A stretch of 64,000 nt of DNA from Rotaria sordida (GCA_905250125.1 CAJNOL010000046.1:124001-188000), one strand, 5' to 3'. Positions 37,107 through 49,953 are shown, counted from the stretch's first letter. A program made the numbers and translations. The notes: a model not told the origin generated them from the sequence alone.

Positions 37107-39418
37107 GGTTTACATTATTTACTTATTACTCTTTTGATTAAATTCATCGATGCTCGACTTATTCCATCAGAATCTGTGGCTAATGAACCACTTACTATCG
37201 ATGCTATGCCAATTAATAATGTACCTATCGTTTCTGAAATTTCAACAATGAATCGACTTAACAAATTAGCAGTAACATCAAAACAAGCTAATACTTCAGT
37301 GTGCTATCCAGTTGTTGGTTGTTTTGATAATAATGAACCATATAATAATGCTGGTTTAGAAGTACCTCAATCACCTGAACATATTGATACACAATTTCTT
37401 CTATTTACACAAGAAGCTCCTGAAACACCAGAATTTCTTTTTTATGATACCAATGATCAATCAATTATAGACTCACGTCTTAATTCTTCTCGATGGTTAA
37501 GAATTATTGTTCATGGTTTTACGAATAATCGAAATAGTATTTGGATAAAACCACTTCAAGATGAATTATTAAAATTAAAAGATGTAAGAAATTATTTTAT
37601 TTTTTCTTAGATTTTAGACTTATTCTTAATGAATATGATAGAATGAATTATCAGATGTACTTATTGTTGATTGGGGTCATGGTGCTAAATTTCCATTATA
37701 TACAAATGCCGCTTCAAATACACGTCTTGTTGGTAAACAAATTGGTTTACTTTTACAAAAATTACATAATATGAAAGGATTTGCATATGAGAAAATTCAT
37801 TGTATTGGTTCGTTAATATTAAAAACAAGAAAACGTTAATTGTTATTTGTGTTTTTTTATTTTTATTAGGACACAGTCTTGGTGCACATGCATGTGGTAT
37901 AGCATCAGATACAATTGATAATCAAATGGCTCGTATTTCAGGTCTTGATCCAGCTGGTCCATTATTTGAAGGAAAAAACGTAGTTGTTCGTCTTGATAAA
38001 AATGATGCAAAATTTGTTGATGTTATTCATACAAATACAAAAATTGCTTTGGGAATTGGTTTAGGATCAAGTGAATCATCAGGACATGTAGATTTTTATG
38101 TTAATGGTGGAGAACATCAACCAGGTTGTCCTTCAATGTAAATATAAATATTTTGTTTTAAGAAAACAACTTCTTTTTATTCTTCAATTTAATTTAATTT
38201 TTTTTTACAAAAGGTTTTCAGTTTTTGGTGATGCAATGAATGGTCATAGTGAAGGTAAAAATATTTGAAATAAATAGAGGATATATGATTTTTTTGTTTA
38301 TAGCTATTTTTGAACATACATCATGTTCACATTGTGAGTTTTAAAAAATAAATATATTGAATATAAAAACATTTTATATTTATAACTAGCTCGTTCTCAT
38401 GGATATTTTACTGAATCAATCAAGTATAGTTTCTATTTATATGAATTAATTAGAACAATTGTTTTTTTTATATTCTAGTTCAAATTGTCGATATAATGCT
38501 TTTCCATGTCGTGATTATGTAAAAAGAAAAAAGAATTATTTTTCTTTTCATGATGTTCTTATTTTAGAATAGCTTCGTCAGTGGTCAATGTCTTGTATGT
38601 CCAACATCAGGTTGTGCTAAAATGGGTATTTAAAATAATATTTTGCATTCATATGATGAATAGTTGATTTTGTGTTTTTCTTTCACACAAGGTTTTTATT
38701 CGATTTCTTCACTTGGTCGTGGTAATATGTATTTATCAACAAAGGATACTTCACCTTTTTGTGGTTAGAATTTATATCCAATTTTGTATTTTATTGGTTT
38801 ATTATTTTTTTCTCGTTTCAATCTATAGGTAATCATTATTTTATTGAACTTGTACTTGATCGAGATATGATTACAACAAGTGGTGAAATTTTTGTTGCAA
38901 TTCATTCAAATTATGAAATGTTAGCTAATGTCAGCATGACTATGAAGTAAGTTTTAAAGAAAACAAAAAAAAAATGAAATTATATAATTCAATATTTATG
39001 TCATTATATAAAGATCAAACGCCGATATAAAACCAGGTGATATATTTCGTCGTGTATTCAGTTATAAAACTGATTTGGGTAAAGTTGATTATGCTATCGT
39101 ACATTTTAATAAAGCAAAAAGTCGTATGTATTTATTAGAATGTATATTAATTAGAAAATATGATTTTATTATTTTAGTTTTTGGATGGGGTGGTGAAAAA
39201 GGTAATGATATTATTATTTCACAACTTCGTTTGAAATCAATTGAAGATAGTGTTGTGTATGTATACAAATATAGTCATATTTTTTTTCTATTTTTTTTTC
39301 TTTTCTATTTAATAGATACAGCGGACTTTGTGAAACGCATACAAAAATAGCAACACATACTTCTGAAACAGTTTTACTCGATCCTGTTGATTGCAATGGT
39401 TCAAAAGGAAATAATTGA
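37107..39418 (+). CDS. secreted pancreatic/lipoprotein-lipase-family triacylglycerol lipase (start exon uncertain)
   Basis: Thirteen exons: 37107-37583, 37642-37807, 37870-38137, 38214-38254, 38304-38333, 38390-38423, 38479-38518, 38568-38625, 38692-38763, 38829-38946, 39014-39123, 39178-39256 and 39316-39418. Landmarks of the family: WLRIIVHGFTNN (oxyanion strand), VDWGHGA, nucleophile elbow G-HSLG-AHA, ISGLDPAGPLFE with the acid Asp, the lid-side GHVDFYVNGGEHQPGC, and the catalytic His in SRSHGYFTES, followed by Cys-rich segments and a PLAT-like beta-rich C-terminus. The first exon opens with a hydrophobic LHYLLITLLIKFIDA stretch that looks like a signal peptide, but no ATG precedes it in frame; a TGA lies at 37104. 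The initiating ATG is probably in an unseen upstream exon joined at the AG near 37108. AATAAA is at 39454. Confidence 0.9.
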
Positions 39419-39689
39419 TCGATATATTTTCTTTTTATTATAAAACCAAAGAAAATAAATATTTTCATTGAATCATAGATTAAAGAAGAATAAATATATA
39501 ATAGATGATTATAAAGTGAAACTTCTATTAGTAAATATTTTTCATAGGTAAACACCTTTCGATTCTGGACTTGAGCATTGTTTTTGAAGTCTCGATTGGT
39601 ATTTTAAAGTCTTTTAAAATGAACATAGATGTACTTTTTTCTTCTGCTCTTCATAATTTCTGACAAATGCACTAAAACTACTGTTCATT

Positions 39690-40013
39690 AGGGAGCTGCG
39701 AATCCTTCCAGACTCGACCAGCTTCAGGTCCAAAGTTTTCTTTTGGGTTCGGGTGCAACCTTTTATTTTGTGTTGGACCCGGTTACGCGTTTTTGTGGAC
39801 CCGTTGCTTCCCAGATGGAAAATACACCAACAAGATATAACCGTATGTTGAGGTTTTTTCTGAAAGTAGCGAATAAATAGCTAAGAAGCTTTGATCCTTC
39901 ACTTGCTCATGTACACGAAAGGTGTCAGGTATTGATGGAAACAACCTCGGGTTTGGATCTGACCGAGTTCAGATCGGTTTCGAGTCCAGGAAAACGTGGA
40001 CCCGCAACTTCCC
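39690..40013. mobile_element. hAT-like nonautonomous element with target duplication
   Basis: The 10-mer ACTGTTCATT occurs at 39680-39689 and again at 40014-40023, flanking the element; the true duplication is probably 8 of these bases. The left end is GGGAGCTGCGAATCC...CAGACTCGACC; the reverse complement of the right end is GGGAAGTTGCGGGTCC...TGGACTCGAAACC. The GC-richer interior (GGACCCGGTTACGCG, ACCTCGGGTTTGG) stands out from the AT-rich flanks. Confidence 0.8.
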
Positions 40014-40052
40014 ACTGTTCATTGTTTACTATAACTGTATGCATATCAGAAA

Positions 40053-40351
40053 AGGTAATGACATTATATCATCATCTTACATTAAATACAAAAAAGTTCA
40101 ATTAATTAATAATTACAACAATAATAGTTGTTTATCACAATGTGAATTAGCTGAAAACTCGAATATTTCATTTAGTTCTATATCCAATATTTTAAAACGA
40201 AAAAAACAATTAAAGAATATGTAAATCATTATCAAATAAATCAAAATCAAACTATTAAACAAAAATTCAAAAGTTTTGACGTAATAAAACTTGATGAATA
40301 TATATTTGCATGAATTATAGAGCAATGTTCATCAATTTCACATATATCTTG
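40053..40351 (+). pseudogene. decayed pogo/Tigger (CENP-B-like) transposase fragment
   Basis: One frame (40056-40224) reads like the first CENP-B/pogo helix-turn-helix: a Lys-rich start, LINNY, then CELAENSNISFSSISNILKR. After a frameshift at the stop near 40223 a second stretch (KFKSFDVIKLDEYIFA, stop, IIEQCSSIS) matches the start of the second HTH (Tc5 type), where the usual Trp position is now a stop codon. Two breaks within 300 bp show it is dead. No catalytic DDE domain is recognisable nearby. It lies just beyond the hAT-like element and may be an independent older insertion. Confidence 0.55.
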
Positions 40352-41951
40352 ATTGAAACCATAATACAAGGCTTTATGAAACAAAGGCAACGTTTTACAT
40401 TCTGTTGAACATTTTTTGGATTCATAAATATTCAAATAAAGAAAGCTAAACAATACAGAGAACGGTCTTTGATTACTTCAAAACTAATAAAGAAGTTTAT
40501 ATTCTGAAACTTTTTTCATTTCGTAGTAAAATATATAATATCTCTCATAGATGAATACTAATCAATATTGAAACACTTTTCAAAAGTTCCGGTGGTGACA
40601 AATTTCAGAAAGCTTTTAATGTATTAGATTTTAATTTTCTGTCATCAGACATATAGCGATAGAAGGTGCTCATCCTTCTTAGTGTTTCTTCGCCACATCC
40701 TTGTCTGTTATTCTACTTCAAGAACAACAGGAAATTATTTTTCTGATTAATGTCAATCTATTTCTTTTTTTTTGCGAGATTTATTTCCTTATTTCGAGTC
40801 ATTCTCTTATTGTCAAGATAACTTATTTTTCATAGAGTTTCGTTCAAAAAGACAATCTTTATTCAAATATATTTTTTTAACTAATTTTTTTTTCAAAAAA
40901 AAAAAGTTTCTTTTGATCTGAAGATTTAGTCTTAATTGTGATATCCAAAAACATGCTGTATACCTATATGTGATAATGTAGATTTTTTTTTTCTAGCACT
41001 CCCAACATCATACGACATCTGTCAATACATCAGCTGACATTGTCGATTCATTTGATTTCTATTCTCACTGTCCATCTTCCTTTTATGGTAGCATATCGTA
41101 TTAATCTGTCCACTTTCTTATTCGTTCTTCATCATCTCATCTTGTCAGTATCAAAACGATTGGAGACCTGTTCGACGATAATACATATATATATATATAT
41201 AATAAACATAACAAAAGTTCAAGTTCACAATTTGTCAATAAAAAAACAAGTTTTTTTTTCGAAATATTTATTTCAGATTTTACTAATCCATCCGTCCCTA
41301 TTGCATCTTTTATTTTCATGTATTTTTTATAAATTTTGTTCAAACTGACAATATTGATTAATAACGAAACACATTCCAAATCTCAATTAAGGTATCTTCT
41401 TGTTTATCTTTTATGATTACATAAAAAAGAAAAAAGAAAAGAAAGAAAGATAGTTATCTATTATCATATTTGTCGTTTTCTTTTTCTTGCTGGGTTTTTC
41501 TTACGTTGTTTATAATTACTCGTATAATTAATCAATTATAATCTTCATACAAGGTTTTCTTGCTTGTTTATCATAAAATAAGTACATAGAGAAACAAGAT
41601 AATCATCATTTACCAATTTTTCATGTATTCAAATTTATAAACATTTTCGAATGTGACGTATTAAAGAATTTCGTTCTTTTTCTTCTTCTTCAAAATTTTT
41701 TGTTCTTCAAACATTACACTTCCAATGGCGACAAGGTGAGATGTTAGGAGTACAGTCAAAGAAATACGGTCGTTTTCATTTTTTTTTCTTCTTTTCTTAA
41801 ATTCATATTGAATGAACATAATACCATTTGAAATGTCAATCATGATGTATAAATGAATAAAAGCACGAAAAAAAAAGGAATGAAAAAGTTTATGTTCTAG
41901 TTTTCATTGAAATGAGTTTCTAGTTTTTAGTATTGATTACGTTTTGTTTTT

Positions 41952-44304
41952 ATGTCTAGTTCATTGTCAAATAAACAGATTGCTTCATCTCCTAATAATG
42001 AAAATTTGAGTGTACCAAAGATCGCCGCCGCAGCTACTAATATAATTGACCATCATCTGGCAAGGATCGTTACGGGCAATGCAGGTGTGTTATGTTTATT
42101 TTATTTTATTCTTTTTTGTTATTAATCATAGAAAGTTTTTTTATTTTTTTAAGAAAATTTACGTGCACATCTTGACTCGATGTATAAACTGCTGCGACCC
42201 GACGATCGTCTTACCTTGGTTTGTCCATTCTTTTTTATTTTAGTTTTTTTTTAATTGTATATTTAATAGATGGTTCAATTGGAAAGTGGTTTTCCAAATC
42301 GTTTTCGTTACCTAGTCATTGTTACATGTGTCGGAAGACAAGAAACAGAAGAGTAAAAAGAAAAAACAAAATATTATTAGTATTTATTTATTTATTTACA
42401 GATCGGCTATTCTTGGTTTCGATGTCGATACAAACGAGATTACAATCGGTATGACATTACCAATATGGGCCGATTTGGATATAACACTCGACGGTGATGG
42501 GTAAAGTTCTTTAGATTTTAACGAATTTTAAATGTTGTGAATTTTGATAAGAAAAAAAAAAGCTAAACCTGAAAATCGCTTGATAAAGTTTTTTTCTGCA
42601 ACAATATAAGTAATTATATGAATTTGTCCGGATTGAACTCAAGTATTATATATGATAACAGCAAAAATTCTATAAAATTACATAGTCTAAAAGAAGAAAA
42701 AAAATTATATTATAGAAAATTCGTTTTTTTTTAATAATATAATTTAGTGGTTTTAAATTAACTTCGTACGATCGATGTCATATTTTCAAGCCGGTGAGCG
42801 TACAAGCTCTGTGGTAATTATTTGAAATTTATTCTAGGTTTTTTTTTATATATAATTATTGCAATTTTATTTTATTAGGACTGCTTATCAGAGTTTGCAC
42901 AAAGCATCAAATCAAGCTCGTCTTTATAATTATATAGCTAATAATGGTGTAACACACAGTTGGATTGAATATTATCGTAATCCCGATATGCGTTCAAATC
43001 AAATCTATGTTAATGAATGGAATCAAATGGATGATATTTTATCACATCGTAGTGATTCACCTCATTTATATCAACCGTATATAATAAAAAAAAAAAAAAA
43101 ATAATTGAATGTACAAAAAGACTTTTTTCTTTTTCAATGTAGATTATCGTCAGATGAAGAAACACTTCGTGCTAGAATACATGTTAAATTAAAAGAAATT
43201 ATGTTACAAGTTGATCTTGATGAAGTGACATCGAAATTTGTAAGTTAAATTTCTTTGTTTTTTGTTGTTATTCGAAAGATTTGAATAAATGTTTTTTTTT
43301 TTAATTAAAAAGTTACGTGAACAATTAGAAAATGCCTTTCAAATGTCTTTATCTCCTTATAAACAGTATATTGATGATGTTATGTTACATATTCTTGCTC
43401 AAATGGATAAACCAACAATGATATTACCGCATTTATATCTTGGTTCTGAATGGAATGCATCAAATTTTGAAGAATTAAAAGCAAATAATATTGGTTATGT
43501 ATTGAATGTTTCACGAGAAATAGATAATTTTTTTCCTGGCCATTTTAAGTATTTAAATGTTCGTGTACATGATCATGATGATGCAGATTTATTAAAAGAA
43601 TGGGAAAAAACATTTCGATTTATAAATGAAGCAAAGTAAATTATCAAATTCTTTAAAGAAAAAAAACCTGTATATATATATATTTTTTTCTTCCTTATAG
43701 AGCTAATAATCAATGCTGTTTAGTTCATTGTAAGATGGGTATTAGTCGATCTGCATCGACGGTAAAATATCAAAGAAAATGAGTTTTGTAATTGTTTCTT
43801 TTTTTTAAAATTAGGTATTAGCATATCTTATGAAAGAAAGCAATCATTCATTTACTGATGCTTTGGAACATGTTAAAAAACGACGATCATGTATCAATCC
43901 AAATGGTGGTTTTAGAAATCAATTACTTATTTATGAAGGAATACTTGCAGCAAAGTAAATTAAATTTAGAAAAAACTTTTGTGTTTTTTTTAAATCAAAA
44001 AAATTTTCTCTTTATCAATTTTAGTAAAACATTTCGAAGTAAATTAAATGACAGTCAGACAACAACAACAACGACAACAATTGGAAAAAAAACAGTGGCT
44101 ACACCTGCAATATCTTCAACATCGATTGGTACTAAAAGTACATCAAATCTACCTGTTCAACGTTCATCATCACCAAATTCTATAGTTTTTATGCGAACAC
44201 GATCTCCAAATAAATCAAGTCCTATTGTTGTTGTACCTCGACAAACATCTGAACATTGTAAACAAACATCACATGTAACTACTCGACCGAATTCCATGAT
44301 TTAG
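41952..44304 (+). CDS. SSH: slingshot-family cofilin phosphatase
   Basis: Eleven exons: 41952-42084, 42154-42218, 42270-42352, 42402-42500, 42748-42813, 42879-43076, 43143-43239, 43313-43635, 43701-43761, 43815-43954 and 44025-44304; 514 residues in frame. Domains in order: SSH-N ([50 protein letters not shown]), a DEK_C helix pair ([12 protein letters not shown]), then the dual-specificity phosphatase domain with [15 protein letters not shown] and the active site HCKMGISRS (Cys365, Arg371). A Ser/Thr-rich tail follows, much shorter than in vertebrate SSH1. Slingshot removes the inhibitory phosphate from ADF/cofilin to promote actin turnover. The ATG overlaps a good acceptor (TTTATGTCTAG), so the first residues could instead come from an upstream exon. 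Confidence 0.95.
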
Positions 44305-47242
44305 TTAATTTATTTATTTTTTTTCTTGATTCATATCCCTTCTTATTCTTTCTCTCTTGTACGTTCTCTTCTTCTGTCTCTATTTGGACATACGGAAAGA
44401 AAATCGTTTTTGTATGTATAGAATCTAAATCTTCTTCTTTCTTTTTTTTTTCGTCTTGGAATGATACAATTTCTTTCTTTCTTTGTCTTTTTTTCTTCTT
44501 CTGTTATACATGTTTCTGTTTTTTTTGCTGTAACATCAAATAACTGACAAAAAATCCTTCCCATCAACAGAAAGAAAAACGAGTAAATATTAAAAAAAAT
44601 ACTTTGATTTATATATAATGATTGGTTGATTTATTTGTTGTTGGTTTTTTTTATTATTCAACAGAACAATATATTAAAAAAAAAAAATTTATTGATAATG
44701 AATTGGATGAACGTCTTATCGGATCAAAGTGAATTATAGTACACTCATGTACTAAATAATTGTAGTAAATGAGAGTATAGGTAGAGTTCATGTAGTATTG
44801 AACTAATCTTTGTTATATTTATTCATTGATAATCATAGATAGAACGAATTTTTCAAGAAAAAGTCATTTCAATGTAAAATTACAAATAATAAAATCATAT
44901 CCTTGATGATTATTATCAATAGAGATAAGTGTACTCTCTTCCATTGCCCTTTGTTATTGACTTTCATAATCGTTAGAAATCGTATAATTTCAAGTTTGGC
45001 AACGAGTAATTTAATAGAATCCTTATTCATCACTAGAGCCCTGCAGATCCAAGGTTTTTCGACTTCGAAGGACTCTGAAAAAGTTTTTTTTCACTGGCAT
45101 ATACAGGGTCTCTAAAAATTGATCAGAGATTTAATTTCAATTTTTTTTCCTAATGGTAGATTGCATAAAGAATTCAAATAGAGACTTGGATAGAGAAGAC
45201 TACTTCTAGTGAAGATTTGAGAGCAATAAACTCTTTACAGTATTGGCAACAACTCAGAATTTCTAGAAAACCCAAAAGTTAGTTTTTCAGCACCCAGAAC
45301 CCGAGCATAAAAGCTTTTTTTGAGTATGTAGGACAGCACAGCAGCTAATTCTCTACAAAATTAGATGTCTTTGAACTCTTCATGACTTTTTTTTGAATAA
45401 TTTGCATAAATAACAAAAGCCCAAAAGTCCTTTTTGTTCAGTTTCTCCTTGGGAAATACCGAAAAAACTATCTTTGGATGTTTCTTAATGACGATGCAGT
45501 TCATTCAAAAACCGTCTTGGTAAGCTCGAAGACATCTGATTTTGTAGAGAATTAATTATACTGTAGCTTTGTGTAATCAAAAGAACCGTTTTTCGGATTC
45601 TGTGCACTGATAAGCTAAGTTTTAGATTTTGTAGAGATCATGGAATTTTTGGAATACTGTGAAGATTTTATTTCTCATCAATCATTGTTGAAAACAATTT
45701 TTTAATTCCATTCGAAAAAATTTGAAATTAAATCTGTACGATCAATTTTTTGAAGTGTCGTTAGAGACCTGCAGAGTCACACTTTTCCAACTTTGATTTC
45801 GAAAATTGTTTTCTCGTAAATTTGTGAGAGCTTATGTGTCCAGCAATATTATGTAATTTAAGATCGCCTGAAGATGATGAAAATACATCTAATGACTCAA
45901 GTAGAGATAATCAATAGTGCTGATCTTTTTTTCACAGTCATCACTTGTAAAAGTTAATCTAGTGTAGATGTTTTCTTTTTGCTTTCTTTTCTCTTTCGTG
46001 TCATTTGGTTATTGGATTGATAGTTGTCGTTTACTGGACATCGCAATTGTCAAAAATGAGTACTATTTAAGAAAAAAATGAAATAGAATTTTCGGACTTT
46101 CACAGTTTGCATACACTCTGATGCACGACTCTATTCATCAGATAGCGGCAGATTATCTTCAGCATTAATTATTAATCATACTTCATAGTGGAATTTTTCA
46201 GGCATAATATTTTGTTGGCTAGACTCTACCAAAGATGATTACTAATTTCATTAAACTTTGTATAAACTCGAAGGAAACTAGGGTTACCAAATTGATATTT
46301 TAGAAACTAGGAGGCCTTCACAAAAAAAAACGACAAAATTCACCAGGAGTTTTTCTTTAAATCAGGAGAGTTTTTTTGAAAAGCAGAAAGCATTTAGTGG
46401 CATTTTCGTTCGCAGAAGCGCTTGTTACTTTTCTCTAATATAGCAATTGTAGTGGAATTTGATGACAAACGGTATAAAAAAAAAACAAATACGATCATAT
46501 TTTTTTTTTAATATTGTTAATCTTTTCATATTTGTTCATTAAAATATACAAACCATATGTTATTTACTGTATTGTATGTGGCACTTTTACAACATGAGAA
46601 TATTTTTCTGATGATCGAATTTGTTTCAAGAGATCTGGTTGATGTATGAGATATTCATAAAATTCTGTACAATAAAAACAACTGTGCATCGTAATTTTTA
46701 ATTTAATGCAAAGAAGGTTTTTTTTCATTTTATTTCAACTATTATTCCACAAAAATTTCATGTGGTTAAAAAATAGATTCATAAAAGGCATTTGAGGCCG
46801 GTATGGAAAAAGCAAACTGAACTAATTTTTTTTTTGAATCAGGTACATTTTCACTATTGAGGAGATAAACCTACAAGTGGTCGCATCTGATTAACGGATG
46901 TTTTTTCTATTTTTTATGGAATTTAATATCATGTTGTGATATTAGATCGCTTTTCTTATTGGTTAAACATATCGTTAAGAGTTGAGATGAAGAAAAGAAA
47001 AGTAGAAAATCTTGGAAAACACTTTCTGGTATCAGAAGACTTTTTCACCAGGAGAAAGACTCAAAAACCAAGATCCTTCTGGACAAATCACAAGGTTTGA
47101 TAAGCCTGGAGGGAACCAATAGTATTCACAAAAATTTTGATCTCAATTAAAAACATTACTTTATTATTGTGGTTATTTACAATCATATGAATAGAATAAA
47201 ATATTCATTTTATATGAAATTGTACAAGTAAAATAATAAAAA
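44305..47242. other. intergenic region with a large palindrome
   Basis: About 2.9 kb between convergent genes. It begins with a pyrimidine-rich 3' flank of slingshot (44330-44560), then the 660-bp fold-back element. Past 45770 I see AT-rich sequence with no exon chain. CACCAGGAG occurs twice (about 46338 and 47046) in the same orientation and may mark another old repeat, but I cannot define its ends. Confidence 0.6.
45107..45769. mobile_element. 660-bp fold-back element (near-complete palindrome)
   Basis: The ends GGTCTCTAA and TTAGAGACC are exact reverse complements. Pairing recurs inward at four levels: AAAATTGATC...GATTTAATTTCAA, CACCCAGAACCCGA against TCGGATTCTGTG, TAATTCTCTACAAAATTAGA against TTTTGTAGAGAATTA, and ATGTCTTTGAAC against TCGAAGACAT. 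The centre is near 45440. No transposase frame. Confidence 0.75.
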
Positions 47243-49361
47243 TCAAACAACCTTATGTTCACTAGTTGGCTTATGTGAAAATTCAAAATCGAGATGAACA
47301 AAAGCTCGTTCAATATCATCAATTGCTTCTAGTTGATTTTGTAGTTTGTCACCAATATCATGGGCCATGGCAAGTGGCATCGAAGCTGGCAAGCCAATAT
47401 CAACTTCAACGAAAAAGTTCGTTCCATGATGAACAGCTTGAATAAAATCAATTTTTGTGACAATATCAGGACGATAATTATAAACAACATGAGTAAGTCT
47501 TTGAAGAAAAGATGGTTCAGCTGTAAGACCCGTTAGACGACGTACTTGTCCTATGAAAAAAGAAAAATTCATTGTAATCAAAAGAAAATAAATGATATTT
47601 ACTGTTTGCTTGTAAGATCCAGGCGATAATAATATACACTGAAATAAGAATACCACCAGCCGGATCGACTACAATAGCTTCTTTCTTAATTCTGCCGTGC
47701 AGAGCATTTGAAGCTAAAAAAGAAGTCAATATATATTTCATACGACTTGATCATTTTTTTTCCTGGTAAGTTTATGAAAACATGCAATTTATCTTATTTC
47801 ATCAATTTTGAATACAAATAATGTAAAAATAAACATATACCGATGAGTCCACAAGCAAGTGCTACAATATTAGATGCTACATCATTTCGACTATCTTCTG
47901 CTAATGCATACATTGTTGGATTTTTAATTCGATAACATAAAACGAAGAGAATTGATTTCGAAACTTGAATTAAAGAAATTATTATTTTGTTTTTTTTTTT
48001 TTTAAACAAAAGAGAAAATGAAACTTACCAATAGTAAGAACCATAGCCACTATAGGTACTATGCTCATATTTATCTCAGGTAATGTTTTTGTTGATGAAC
48101 CATTATTTTGATGTGTAAAATATTCAATGTCTTGATCTAATGTTCCGGCACTTTCAAAAATAACTTGTACACTCGCTGAACACATTATTACAGATAGAAT
48201 AACAATTGCAATTGGTTCAAGACGTGTTCGTCCTATAAAAAATTCAACAACTTAATTTATAATTATATTTTATTTCAAAATAAAAAAATAACCTCCAGGA
48301 TATTTATAAGCATCTCGTTTCTTAATTTTTCGAGCTGTCCAAATGAGAATAAGACTTGTTAGAAGATCAACAACACTGTCAACAACTGAAGAAATGACTG
48401 AAAGAGATTTTGATATTACTGCAGCAACTATTTTGATAATAACAAGAACCTTGAATGAAGTATCAAATCATAATTAGTAACAGAGATATTCGCAAAAACA
48501 AAAAAAAAACAGACAATGTTGGTGACTAAGGTGATCATGGTTAACAATTTAATAGTTCTTTTACGTCGTTTTTCATAAGCCGTTTCATGATCTATCACTT
48601 CATCACTTTTCGGTACGAGAATATCTTCGATGGATGTTATTAATTCTAATTGATCTTCATAAAATTCTCTAAAATCAATGCAAACATACTGAGAATATTA
48701 AAATTAGATTTCATCTCATTCGTGTTAAATATTATCGAATTTCTCTAATATTTTTTTTTTCTAAATTAATAATTTGAATATGAAACAGTTAATCAACTCA
48801 GTTTTTACACTAATATTTCTCTCTACTTTTTCTTCCAAACAAAAAAAAATATATATATTGAAGAAACAGTTAATGACAGAATAATTATGTTTCAATTTTT
48901 TATATTTATTGATTATTATCTAATAAATATTTACATCATTTTTTTTCTTTTAATAATTGAATCCCATATGTTTTTAAATATATAGAAATAATTCATTTTG
49001 TCAAAAAGAAAACCAAATTATTGGAATATTAAGTAGAAAAACATAATTAACAAAATAGAATTCTTAATATGAATTACCTGACTTCTTTTGGAAGAGATTT
49101 ATCATCCGGTTTACATAAAGGTTTAAAAGATTGTATATGTTCTAAATTACCATAGGTTGGTGGAGATATAGAAAATGTCGACTCATCCATAGTATCCATT
49201 TGATGAACAAAAGCAGCATTACTATTTCCTTTTGATGATCGTTGGTGATTTACTAGAAAACGAAGTGGTCGTGCCAGATTCAATGTATTACCACTAAATG
49301 ATGATTTCTTTCGAGTTTTTTCTGGTAAAACTCTTGCTTCATCCGATTCTAAATTATCCAT
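47243..49361 (-). CDS. Mn-type cation diffusion facilitator (MTP-like metal transporter)
   Basis: Seven minus-strand exons: 49361-49078, 48668-48515, 48449-48293, 48232-48029, 47963-47841, 47713-47603 and 47550-47243; 446 residues in frame. A hydrophilic N-terminus (about 130 residues) leads into six membrane spans and a C-terminal cytosolic domain (RLTGLTAEPSFLQRLTHVVY; VEVDIGLP; HDIGDKLQ; HLDFEFSH). The metal sites in TM2 and TM5 are both DxxxD: DSVVD (170-174) and DSRND (290-294). Zinc CDFs such as SLC30 members use HxxxD, whereas DxxxD marks the Mn/Fe group known from plant MTP8-11 and fungi. It probably moves Mn2+ out of the cytosol into the Golgi or vesicles in exchange for protons. The first intron is 409 bp. 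Confidence 0.92.
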
Positions 49362-49953
49362 TTAAAAATCAAAATGTACTTTGTGATTGATCGACTTGTT
49401 AATCTTCTTTCATGTGTTTATCTTTTATGGTAAATCTTGTCATTTATGCATACTCTTTATGTCTATTTTTGTGCGTATATGTGATCATTAAACCTTGACG
49501 TGCTTGTGACAAGCAATCATAGAAAAGAAAAGCTTTCATCGTCTTAAAATCTATCTGACGTAAATAGAAATGAATATTGATGATTAATTGATGATTTATT
49601 CGAATAGTTATATTAAAATAAGTCAAACAGTACATTGTAAAAAAAAATCCATTCACTTACGAAATATTTCAAAAGTTTTTCATTGAAATTTTCATAAAAT
49701 TACTTTACTTCTTTAATAAAAATTCTTTATCTTCTCTTTTCATACACATATTTCCTTGTTTAATATCAAATGGTAAACAAAATGAAAAAAAAAAGAAATA
49801 ACAGAAAAAAAAAATTTATACAAGCAAAATAACAAGAACTCATCAAAAGAGACAAAAAAAGCCATCGACTGATTGATTGTTTTATCTATTATTTCTAATA
49901 GAAATTATATATAATAATCAGAATTAGTATTTTTTCTTTTTGTTACTTTCTAA
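49362..49953. other. intergenic between two minus-strand genes
   Basis: About 590 bp, AT-rich, with no exon-like segment. It must hold the CDF promoter or leader site and the 3' end of the PARP gene. The nearest upstream AG to the CDF ATG is not preceded by a good pyrimidine tract. Confidence 0.6.

Larger units (their letters stand above)
39419..41951. other. intergenic region with two transposon remnants
   Basis: About 2.5 kb. It contains the hAT-like element and the pogo-like relic listed separately, then AT-rich sequence with a TA repeat at about 41187-41203 and no coding signal. The slingshot promoter should lie at the right end. Confidence 0.65.

Noticed and set aside
39075..39555. Overlapping plus and minus frames around the lipase 3' end
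   Set aside because: They read through lipase introns or antisense to its last exons.
46270..47120. Element between AGGGTTACCAA (46283) and GGAGGGAACCAAT (47108)
   Set aside because: The ends look transposon-like but are not convincing inverted repeats, and the CACCAGGAG pair is in the same orientation; no target duplication found.
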